The translations under genes were made by a program, and so were the position numbers. Below, in pieces: positions 1-5,127 of a stretch of DNA of 8,725 nucleotides; within the stretch, counting starts at the first letter, position 1; each line of letters starts with the position of its first letter. Origin of the DNA: Mycobacterium sp. (GTDB lineage Bacteria; Actinomycetota; Actinomycetes; Mycobacteriales; Mycobacteriaceae); NCBI GenBank assembly GCA_018882545.1, contig VERS01000052.1:1-8725 (forward strand), in the 5' to 3' direction. The notes below the pieces were generated by a model, which had not been told where the DNA came from, made no database searches, and was given only the letters and a program-made list of their open reading frames with translations.

Positions 1-1064
1 GGGTCGCGCAGCGCCGCCAGGACGGGGTCCCACCAGCTGTCGGCGAAATCCTGGGCCTCGTCGATGACGATCGCGTCGAAGCGCTGCCCCTCCGGCAGCG
101 CGGCTGCCAGTTCAAGCATGGTCGCGGGCAGGTCGTGCTCGAAGAACTGGGAGGTCTCCCTGGTGCGCTCATTCTCGTCGGGCCCCTCGGGGGCGCCCCA
201 TTGGATGCCCAGGCTGTGGAACTCCCCGACGTAGGCGGGTTGGTGGCGGCGCTTCCAGCCCGAGGTGATCCGCTTGAGGTAGGACGCCAGTCCGTGGGAG
301 TAGCAGATCAGCGCCACCCGCTGACCCCCGATGGCCAGCCGGCGGGCCTGCTCGAGGGCCAGAAAGGTCTTGCCGCTGCCCGCCCCGCCGCGAATCTCGA
401 CCCGGGGCAGCAGTTGGATCGAGCTGAGGATGACGGCCTGTTGCTGGTTGAGGATGTCGGCGGCGTCCTCGTTCTCCAATGCCCGCGCGACGACGTCACG
501 CTGCGGCAGGCCCCGTCCGCCCAATGCGGTGCGGAGCTGGTCGATGCCGACAGCGGTCAACAGCGGTCGTTCCAATTCCTGTTGAACCAGAACACTTTTC
601 AGTCGATCTACCAGCGATTCGATTTCGTCGCGGTCGACCACCTTCCACCGCGGGCAGTCGGGGAGATCGAAGTCCTGCGACAGGGCGCTATTGGGCAGCA
701 CGATGACGTGGTCCCAGCGCAGCCGGCCCTGCGTCCAGCGCGGGTCGGCCTCGACGAAGTCGCGCAGCGCGTAGCACGCCTCACGGGCCTGGCGAACCGG
801 TTCGATGGTGTGCGCGCGGCCCCCGCGTTTCTGCCACCAGGTCTGGCCGTCGTGCCAGACCTCGCCGCCCTTGACCTCCACGCTGACGATGCCGGCGCCC
901 TCGATGGCGACCAGGAAGTCGATCTCGTGGTCCTTGAGGTGGTCGGTGACGCGCTGGCCGGCGGCCAGGAGGTCACCGTCGGCGAGTTGATCGGCCAGGG
1001 CCCGCCATACCCGCCGCTCGGCGGCGTTGGCCAGCCTCGGCTGCTCGGGCAGCAGGATCGCCAC
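1..1064 (-). CDS. NERD nuclease-domain / SF1 helicase-type ATPase, 3' end cut by window edge
   Basis: The 354 visible residues begin at a GTG preceded by AGGAGGAGG with a 7-nt spacer, an excellent Shine-Dalgarno that fixes the start. Residues about 15-125 form a NERD (nuclease-related) domain with the PD-(D/E)XK-like pattern D49, E63-V-K65 (EIDF then SVEVKGG). A Q-motif-like LNQQQAVIL (about 205-213) is followed by Walker A GGAGSGKT (226-233) and Walker B IVIDEAQDF (332-340), typical of UvrD/Rep-type superfamily-1 helicases. The remaining helicase motifs lie beyond the window. Family knowledge: NERD fused to a helicase occurs scattered in bacteria and is presumed to process DNA; some nuclease-helicase fusions act in phage defence. 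That role is inference here. The protein is probably cytoplasmic, since no signal peptide or membrane segment is seen. The gene appears monocistronic, 352 bp downstream of the methyltransferase stop on the same strand. The domain call is firm; the biological role is unknown. Confidence 0.9.
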   Translation of the reverse strand, partial: MAILLPEQPRLANAAERRVWRALADQLADGDLLAAGQRVTDHLKDHEIDFLVAIEGAGIVSVEVKGGEVWHDGQTWWQKRGGRAHTIEPVRQAREACYALRDFVEADPRWTQGRLRWDHVIVLPNSALSQDFDLPDCPRWKVVDRDEIESLVDRLKSVLVQQELERPLLTAVGIDQLRTALGGRGLPQRDVVARALENEDAADILNQQQAVILSSIQLLPRVEIRGGAGSGKTFLALEQARRLAIGGQRVALICYSHGLASYLKRITSGWKRRHQPAYVGEFHSLGIQWGAPEGPDENERTRETSQFFEHDLPATMLELAAALPEGQRFDAIVIDEAQDFADSWWDPVLAALRD

Positions 1065-1098
1065 GCCCGCACCTCCTCCTGCCGGAATCGTTGGTCTG

Positions 1099-1104
1099 AT
1101 CGTA
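1099..1104 (-). promoter_or_regulatory. Putative -10 box (TACGAT) for the NERD-helicase gene
   Basis: On the minus strand TACGAT fits the mycobacterial TANNNT -10 pattern. It would start transcription near 1092, giving a leader of roughly 28 nt that carries the strong AGGAGGAGG site at 1072-1080. No convincing -35 hexamer is seen at 16-18 bp. This is a motif match only. Confidence 0.4.
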
Positions 1105-1178
1105 GGACCGCCGGCGGGTCAGTCCGGCCGAACCGCGCCGGGGTGGGTGTAGGGTTCGGTTCGGGGCCTTCGCCACTC

Positions 1179-1205
1179 AAAAACCACTCCGGAGAACTGC
1201 TCCGG
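1179..1205 (-). terminator. Candidate terminator hairpin downstream of methyltransferase
   Basis: On the minus strand CCGGAG-CAGTT-CTCCGG forms a 6-bp stem with a 5-nt loop. Five bases after the stem come five T residues (plus-strand A-run at 1179-1183). It lies about 210 nt beyond the methyltransferase stop and upstream of the NERD promoter, so it could end transcription from that side. The gap between stem and T-run is longer than ideal and the stem is short. Confidence 0.35.
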
Positions 1206-1223
1206 CCAACTCCGTCTGGACTT

Positions 1224-1391
1224 ATGAAAGAAACTTCCTTGGAAGACAATGGCACTTCGCATCCCGCTTCCGACCCAGCTTCGCAGCACTCTTCGCTCTT
1301 CTCACACCTGGCGCAATCGGACTCCGTCGCAATCAAGCAGGAGGACAACGCCGCACCGGTGCAGAATCCGGTGTTCTCCGACACCCAGTAG
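1224..1391 (+). CDS. Possible small protein, 55 residues, unrecognised
   Basis: An ATG-started frame ends in TAG and reads MKETSLEDNG... to ...NPVFSDTQ. It is hydrophilic, rich in Ser, Asp, Gln and Ala, has no Cys, and has no membrane segment. Third-position GC is about 84% over the last 25 codons but lower in the first 30, so the coding signal is partial. No good Shine-Dalgarno precedes the ATG; the nearest purine-rich stretch is about 28 nt upstream. A TAGGGT at 1150-1155 could be a -10 box. It runs opposite to and converges on the methyltransferase gene, with a GGCGC-CGTT-GCGCC stem-loop starting at its stop codon. I recognise no family. The frame also continues open upstream, antisense to the NERD gene, so chance openness is possible. 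Confidence 0.3.
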   Translation: MKETSLEDNGTSHPASDPASQHSSLFSHLAQSDSVAIKQEDNAAPVQNPVFSDTQ

Positions 1392-1404
1392 GCGCCGTTG
1401 CGCC
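1391..1404. terminator. Short stem-loop between convergent ends
   Basis: GGCGC-CGTT-GCGCC is a perfect 5-bp stem with a 4-nt loop. It lies 12 bp past the methyltransferase stop (minus strand) and touches the stop of the possible small ORF (plus strand). It could act on either transcript, but there is no T-run and such stems are common in GC-rich DNA. Confidence 0.25.
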
Positions 1405-1416
1405 GGGTGGGACAAA

Positions 1417-2511
1417 TTACGTTCCGGCGGTGCTACTTTCGGCGAGAACCGGCGTCTTCTGAAACAGGTAGTGGAACACCATCCACTCCGTTCCCCCGCG
1501 GTAGCCGAAGACTTCCGAGCAGAACAGCAGGAACATCCGCCAGCGCTCCAGGGCGACCGGCGCCGTCGTCGGCCCACCCTGCAGGGCCTGCAGACACTGG
1601 TCCCTGTTGGCGTCCAACCGGTCCAGCCAGGCGTCGAGGGTCTTGCTGTATTCGCGCCCGTTGACGTCCCAGACCCGGGACTGGTGCAGGTCCGCCGGTA
1701 GGAAGTTTTCGAACAGATCCCGGCTGGGCATGGTGCCCCCGGCGAAGAAGTACTTGCCCATCCAGTCGGTGGTCTTGAAGTCGTAGGCGAAGCGACGGTT
1801 TCCCAGTATCTGCACCATCATCCGACCGTCGGGCTTGAGCCACGAGCTCACCTTGGCCAGCACCATGTCGTAGTTCTTCATGTGCTCGAGCATCTCGCAG
1901 GACACGATGACGTCGAAGGCGGCGCGGAACTGCGGATCATCGAAGGCGCTGGCGTCGGCTTTGACGCAGTCGAATCGGTCTGCGTGCGCGGCGTTCCTGG
2001 ACCTGATGTAGTCCTGCTGGGTGGCGCTGTTGGACAGGAACGTCACGTGGACGTCCGGGTAGTTCTCCAGGACGTAACCGCCGTGCGAACCCCAGCCGCA
2101 GCCCAGGTCGAGCAGCCGGAGCCCGCCCTTGGCCGCGGCGAGCCCGCTGAGTCCCAGGCGGTCTTCGAGGAAGGTGTGCAACATCGCCACCTCGGCCTCG
2201 GCCAGGGTGGTCGACGCCTGCGGGAACTCGCAGCAGGAGTACTTCAGGTAGGGCCCCAGCATCAGGTGGAAGAAGCCGGTGGGCACCTCGTAGTGCTGAA
2301 CGTTGGCGTCGTCCTGGTGCAGTGCCCCGGCGCTGGCGCGCAGTTTCTCGAAGTACTTCTTCTTGTAGGAGGCCTGCTTATCCAGGTCACCGCCGCATTC
2401 GAAGGTCTTGACCCACTGGGCGCACATGACCCGGACCAGGGCCCGCATCACCGCGTCGGGCAGCAGTCCGCGCTCCTTGAGGGCCAGGATGGTGTTGAAG
2501 AGACGTTCCAC
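1417..2511 (-). CDS. SAM-dependent methyltransferase, CFAS / coclaurine N-methyltransferase-like
   Basis: The product has 364 residues. Motif I LLDLGCGWG (133-141) binds S-adenosylmethionine. QHYEVPTGFFHLMLGPYLKYSC (about 72-93) is the cyclopropane-synthase family signature in the variant seen in plant coclaurine N-methyltransferases. EMLEHMKNY (206-214) carries the Glu-His pair conserved in that branch. A C-terminal EVFGYRGGTEWMVFHYLF (about 333-350) also resembles that branch. The reaction is methyl transfer from SAM, either to an unsaturated lipid acyl chain or to an amine; the sequence does not decide. It is cytosolic or peripheral, with no signal peptide. The frame is open up to an ATG at 2601, but that would overlap the divergent gene; the GTG at 2511 gives the family length and sits just behind a GATAAT box. 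It is divergent from the acyl-CoA dehydrogenase-like gene with a 73-bp gap, suggesting shared control. Family call firm, substrate unknown. Confidence 0.88.
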   Translation of the reverse strand: MERLFNTILALKERGLLPDAVMRALVRVMCAQWVKTFECGGDLDKQASYKKKYFEKLRASAGALHQDDANVQHYEVPTGFFHLMLGPYLKYSCCEFPQASTTLAEAEVAMLHTFLEDRLGLSGLAAAKGGLRLLDLGCGWGSHGGYVLENYPDVHVTFLSNSATQQDYIRSRNAAHADRFDCVKADASAFDDPQFRAAFDVIVSCEMLEHMKNYDMVLAKVSSWLKPDGRMMVQILGNRRFAYDFKTTDWMGKYFFAGGTMPSRDLFENFLPADLHQSRVWDVNGREYSKTLDAWLDRLDANRDQCLQALQGGPTTAPVALERWRMFLLFCSEVFGYRGGTEWMVFHYLFQKTPVLAESSTAGT

Positions 2512-2515
2512 GCCG

Positions 2516-2521
2516 ATTATC
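2516..2521 (-). promoter_or_regulatory. Putative -10 box (GATAAT), leaderless start of methyltransferase
   Basis: GATAAT on the minus strand differs from TATAAT at one base and ends 4 nt before the GTG at 2511. Transcription would begin at or within a base or two of that GTG, as in the leaderless mRNAs common in mycobacteria. The lack of a clear Shine-Dalgarno before the GTG fits this. No recognisable -35. Confidence 0.45.
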
Positions 2522-2528
2522 CAAGCAC

Positions 2529-2538
2529 CCCCGCGGGG
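2529..2538. promoter_or_regulatory. GC palindrome in the divergent promoter region
   Basis: CCCCGCGGGG is a perfect 10-bp palindrome. It lies between the two opposing -10 boxes (2516-2521 minus, 2542-2547 plus), in the spacer region of both putative promoters. An operator here could control both genes, but pure G/C palindromes arise easily in this genome. Confidence 0.2.
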
Positions 2539-2541
2539 ATT

Positions 2542-2547
2542 TACCCT
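2542..2547 (+). promoter_or_regulatory. Putative -10 box (TACCCT) for acyl-CoA dehydrogenase-like gene
   Basis: TACCCT fits TANNNT and would give a start near 2554 and a leader of about 30 nt holding the CTGGAGG ribosome binding site at 2574-2580. Motif match only. Confidence 0.3.
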
Positions 2548-2584
2548 GAGAGCCGACGATTTCACCGCCAGACCTGGAGGGGCG

Positions 2585-4369
2585 ATGTCTTTGCTGTTCA
2601 ATCCCGGAACCTATGACCCGACGTCGTTCGACGAGGCCACCCGCCGGCAACTGATGGCATTGGTCGACTTCTTCGAGACCAAGGGTCTGGCCCGCAACAA
2701 GGAGGAGTACTACTCCGGGGAGTGGTACGCCGACTTCCTGCGACTGGTGGCCGAGCAGGAGATCTTCGCGACCTTCGCGACCCCTGCCGAGGTCGGCCGA
2801 CTCGTCGGCAACGACGACGCCCGCTGGGACCTGGCCCGGATCAACGAACTCAACGAGATCCTGGGTTTCTACTCGCTGGCACACTGGTACGCCTGGCAGG
2901 TCTCGGTGCTGGGCCTGGGCCCGGTGTGGTTGAGCGGCAACGAGGAGGCCCGGCGGCGCGTCGCCGGGCTGCTCAAGGACGGCCACATCTTCGGCTTCGG
3001 GCTCTCCGAGCGCGAACACGGCGCCGACATCTACTCCTCGGACATGATCCTGACCCGCGCCGGCGACGGCGGCTTCACCGCCAGCGGGGGCAAGTGGTAC
3101 ATCGGCAACGGCAACGCCGCAGGGCGCCTCAGTGTGTTCGGCAAGTTCGCCGACGACGATCCCGAGCACCCCGGCGAGTACGTGTTCTTCCTCGTCGACC
3201 CCAGCCATGAGCGCTACGAACTGATCAAGAACGTGGTCGCCGGACAGATGTTCGTGGCGGCCTTCCACCTGCACGGCTACCCGGTGGCCCAGGCCGACAT
3301 CCTGCACATCGGCAAACCCGCCTGGGACGCTGCCCTGGCGACGGTCAACGTCGGCAAGGTCAACCTCGGCTGGGCCAGCATCGGCATCTGCGAGCACTCG
3401 TTCTACGAGGCGGTGACCCACGCCAACAACCGGATCCTCTACGGCAACCGGGTCACCGATTTCCCGCACGTGCGCCGGATGCTCGCCGACGCCTACGCCC
3501 GCCTGGTGGCGATGAAGATCTTCGCGGCCCGCTCGACCGACTACTTCCGCTGCGCCAGCGAGGACGACCGCCGCTTCCTGCTGTTCAACCCGATCACCAA
3601 GGCCAAGGTGACCAGCGAGGGCGAACGGGTGATCGACCTGCTCTGGGATGTCATCGCCGCCCGCGGATTCGAACGCGACACCTACTTCAGCCGGGCCGCC
3701 AGCGACATCAGGGCGCTGCCGAAACTGGAGGGCACCGTCCACGTCAACATCGCCCTGGTCCTCAAGTTCATGCCGCGCTACCTGGGCGCCGCCCACGGGG
3801 GCGCCCAGGACTATCCGGTGATCCCGGTGCGTCAGGACGCCGGCGATGACGCCTACCTGTTCCACCAGGGTCCCGCCAAGGGGCTGGGCACGATCGGATT
3901 CGGCGACTGGCGCCCGGCCTTCGACCGCTTCGCCCACCTGCCCAATGTGGCGACCTTCCGCCAGCAGATCGACGCGTTCACCCAACTGGTGCTGACCGCC
4001 CCGCCCACCGAAGCCCAGCAGAAGGATCTCGACTATCTGCAGATTCTCGGGCAGCTGTTCACCCAGATCGTCTATGCCCAGCTGATTTTGGAGTCGGCGG
4101 CGTTGGCGATCGACGGCGGCCAGACCCGGCCCGGCTCGGTCAGCGACCTGTCCGACCTCACCGAGGCGCATCTGGACCGCATCTTCGCGGTGTTCGTTCA
4201 GGACATGGCCGACCAGGCGGTGGCCCTGCACGGGCAGGCCTCGGCGAGCGATGCCCAGAGCACGGCCGCACTCGGGATCGTGCGCAAGCCGCGCATCCAG
4301 GCCGACGCCGAGGACGGGTTCGTCTCGGAGGTGCTGTCCTACAGTGGCGCCTACGAGATGAAGCCGTAG
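2585..4369 (+). CDS. Acyl-CoA dehydrogenase-like flavoprotein, 594 residues
   Basis: ATG at 2585 follows CTGGAGG with a 4-nt spacer; starting farther upstream would run into the methyltransferase. The middle domain shows the FAD/substrate motif FGLSEREHGAD (137-147) and GGKWYIGNGNAAG (168-180), variants of the usual acyl-CoA dehydrogenase YxxTExxxGSD and GxKxWITNG. LPKLEGTVHVN (378-388) aligns with the YEGT segment, so E382 is the likely catalytic base. Members usually have about 380 residues; the extra 200 after residue 400 make a mostly helical C-terminal extension, as in the longer FadE and acyl-CoA oxidase-like proteins. Expected role: FAD-dependent alpha,beta-oxidation of an acyl thioester in the cytosol; whether electrons go to ETF or to oxygen cannot be read. 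Divergent from the methyltransferase, which may act on the same lipid (inference). Its stop is 12 bp from the tRNA-Tyr 3' end. Confidence 0.85.
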   Translation: MSLLFNPGTYDPTSFDEATRRQLMALVDFFETKGLARNKEEYYSGEWYADFLRLVAEQEIFATFATPAEVGRLVGNDDARWDLARINELNEILGFYSLAHWYAWQVSVLGLGPVWLSGNEEARRRVAGLLKDGHIFGFGLSEREHGADIYSSDMILTRAGDGGFTASGGKWYIGNGNAAGRLSVFGKFADDDPEHPGEYVFFLVDPSHERYELIKNVVAGQMFVAAFHLHGYPVAQADILHIGKPAWDAALATVNVGKVNLGWASIGICEHSFYEAVTHANNRILYGNRVTDFPHVRRMLADAYARLVAMKIFAARSTDYFRCASEDDRRFLLFNPITKAKVTSEGERVIDLLWDVIAARGFERDTYFSRAASDIRALPKLEGTVHVNIALVLKFMPRYLGAAHGGAQDYPVIPVRQDAGDDAYLFHQGPAKGLGTIGFGDWRPAFDRFAHLPNVATFRQQIDAFTQLVLTAPPTEAQQKDLDYLQILGQLFTQIVYAQLILESAALAIDGGQTRPGSVSDLSDLTEAHLDRIFAVFVQDMADQAVALHGQASASDAQSTAALGIVRKPRIQADAEDGFVSEVLSYSGAYEMKP

Positions 4370-4381
4370 ACGCGAACAACG

Positions 4382-4464
4382 TGGCAGGTACAGGATTCGA
4401 ACCTGTGTAGGCTTTCGCCGACGGATTTACAGTCCGCTCCCATTGGCCGCTCGGGCAACCTGCC
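4382..4464 (-). tRNA. tRNA-Tyr (anticodon GTA)
   Basis: The minus strand folds into a complete class II tRNA of 83 nt. Acceptor GGCAGGT pairs with ACCTGCC, with discriminator A. The D-arm is CCC...GGG. The anticodon stem GCGGA/TCCGT carries loop CTGTAAA, with anticodon GTA at 4428-4430. The long variable arm contains GGC-GAAA-GCC, and the T-arm is ACAGG-TTCGAAT-CCTGT. A long variable arm with GTA is diagnostic of bacterial tRNA-Tyr. The 3' CCA is not encoded and must be added after transcription. It is transcribed away from yajQ and towards the acyl-CoA dehydrogenase-like gene. Confidence 0.97.
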
Positions 4465-4506
4465 GGGCGCACCGGAGTCGGAATACCCCGCCTCCGTGCG
4501 AGTAGC

Positions 4507-4512
4507 AGGGTA
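4507..4512 (-). promoter_or_regulatory. Putative -10 box (TACCCT) for tRNA-Tyr
   Basis: On the minus strand TACCCT fits TANNNT and would place the start near 4500, leaving a precursor 5' leader of about 36 nt. A TTGGGT lies 19 bp upstream as a possible -35. Weak motif evidence; the same 110-bp gap must also hold the yajQ promoter on the other strand, for which I see only TACAAC at 4511-4516. Confidence 0.3.
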
Positions 4513-4575
4513 CAACGAGGATGTATCCCAGACCCAAACCGACCCGGTCCCCGGCCCGTACCGAGGAGGCACTCC

Positions 4576-5067
4576 GTGGCTGATTCCAGCTTCGACATCG
4601 TCAGCAAGGTCGACCGCCAGGAGGTCGACAACGCACTCAACCAGGCGGCCAAGGAACTGGCCACCCGGTTCGACTTCCGGGGCACCGACACCTCCATCGC
4701 CTGGAAGGGCGAGGAGGTCATCGAGATCGTCTCCTCCACCGAGGAACGGGCCAAAGCAGCCGTCGACGTCTTCAAGGAGAAACTGGTCCGCCGCGACATC
4801 TCGATGAAGGCCTTCGACGCCGGGGACCCGCAGGCCTCCGGGAAGACCTACAAGGTCAGCGGCACCCTCAAGCAGGGCATCAGCAGCGAGCACGCCAAGA
4901 AGATCACCAAGCTCATACGCGACGAGGGGCCCAAGAACGTCAAGACCCAGATCCAGGGCGACGAGGTTCGGGTGACCTCCAAGAGCCGCGACGATCTGCA
5001 GGCCGTGATCGCTTTGCTCAAGGGCGCCGATCTCGAGGTGGCACTGCAGTTCGTCAACTACCGCTGA
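4576..5067 (+). CDS. yajQ: YajQ family nucleotide-binding protein (UPF0234)
   Basis: The 163 residues match the family's usual length and start at GTG behind GAGGAGG with a 6-nt spacer. Characteristic segments are [17 protein letters not shown] (4-20), [14 protein letters not shown] (28-41), the mid-protein [15 protein letters not shown] (68-82), and the C-terminal [12 protein letters not shown]. Family knowledge: YajQ has two ferredoxin-like halves, binds nucleotides, and in Xanthomonas a homologue binds cyclic di-GMP and works with a transcription factor; its mycobacterial role is not settled. It is cytosolic. It is the first gene of the conserved yajQ - monooxygenase - gpsA cluster (Rv0566c position in M. 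tuberculosis, from memory), 60 bp before the monooxygenase, and divergent from tRNA-Tyr. Confidence 0.95.
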   Translation: MADSSFDIVSKVDRQEVDNALNQAAKELATRFDFRGTDTSIAWKGEEVIEIVSSTEERAKAAVDVFKEKLVRRDISMKAFDAGDPQASGKTYKVSGTLKQGISSEHAKKITKLIRDEGPKNVKTQIQGDEVRVTSKSRDDLQAVIALLKGADLEVALQFVNYR

Positions 5068-5115
5068 GGTTTTTCAAGCCGCCGAACCACGCTGGCCGAC
5101 CAACCGGCGGATGCC

Positions 5116-5121
5116 TAGAGT
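5116..5121 (+). promoter_or_regulatory. Putative -10 box (TAGAGT), leaderless start of monooxygenase
   Basis: TAGAGT fits TANNNT and ends exactly 6 nt before the A of the ATG at 5128, the spacing expected when transcription starts at the initiation codon. There is no Shine-Dalgarno before this ATG, which supports a leaderless mRNA. No clear -35. Confidence 0.5.
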
Positions 5122-5127
5122 GGTTCC

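Larger units (their letters stand above)
1065..1416. other. Intergenic gap between methyltransferase and NERD gene
   Basis: This 352-bp interval has no conventional gene. Its centre (about 1170-1390) is visibly lower in GC than the flanks. It contains a hairpin with a nearby T-run on the minus strand (1179-1205), a possible 55-codon ORF on the plus strand (1224-1391), a 10-bp palindrome GCACCGGTGC (1353-1362), two short stem-loops (1370-1385 and 1391-1404), and the likely promoter of the NERD gene near 1099. It could also encode a small RNA on either strand; I recognise no family. Confidence 0.6.

Noticed and set aside
1353..1362. Palindrome GCACCGGTGC as an operator
   Set aside because: It lies within the possible small ORF and away from any promoter candidate; such GC palindromes are common here.
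608..1384. Minus-strand frame with a Cys-rich N-terminus (MSENTGFCTGAALSS...)
   Set aside because: It runs into the NERD gene in another frame, the downstream part is low-complexity Arg/Ser/Pro, and there is no ribosome binding site. The Cys content comes from the antisense of Ala/Gln codons.
135..1391. 418-codon open frame on the plus strand opposite the NERD gene
   Set aside because: The first three quarters are antisense to a gene with NERD, Walker A and Walker B motifs. Only its tail from 1224 lies in non-coding sequence and is kept as a separate weak candidate.
2408..2584. Upstream extension of the acyl-CoA dehydrogenase-like gene to an earlier ATG
   Set aside because: The extra 59 residues are Arg/Ser-rich, antisense to the methyltransferase, and bypass the CTGGAGG ribosome binding site directly before ATG 2585.
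2387..4231. 614-codon open frame on the minus strand opposite the acyl-CoA dehydrogenase-like gene
   Set aside because: It mirrors the plus-strand gene, which has clear family motifs. The antisense translation is a low-complexity mix of Gly, Val, Glu and His typical of high-GC shadow frames, and it also overlaps the methyltransferase.
4382..4402. tRNA-Tyr 3' end as an attachment site with a copy in the window
   Set aside because: I looked for a second copy of the T-arm/acceptor sequence in the window and saw only a short chance match to GGCAGGT near 128-134.
4473..4496. CGGAG / CTCCG inverted repeat between tRNA-Tyr and yajQ
   Set aside because: Only 5 bp of stem with a 14-nt loop in GC-rich DNA; not above chance.
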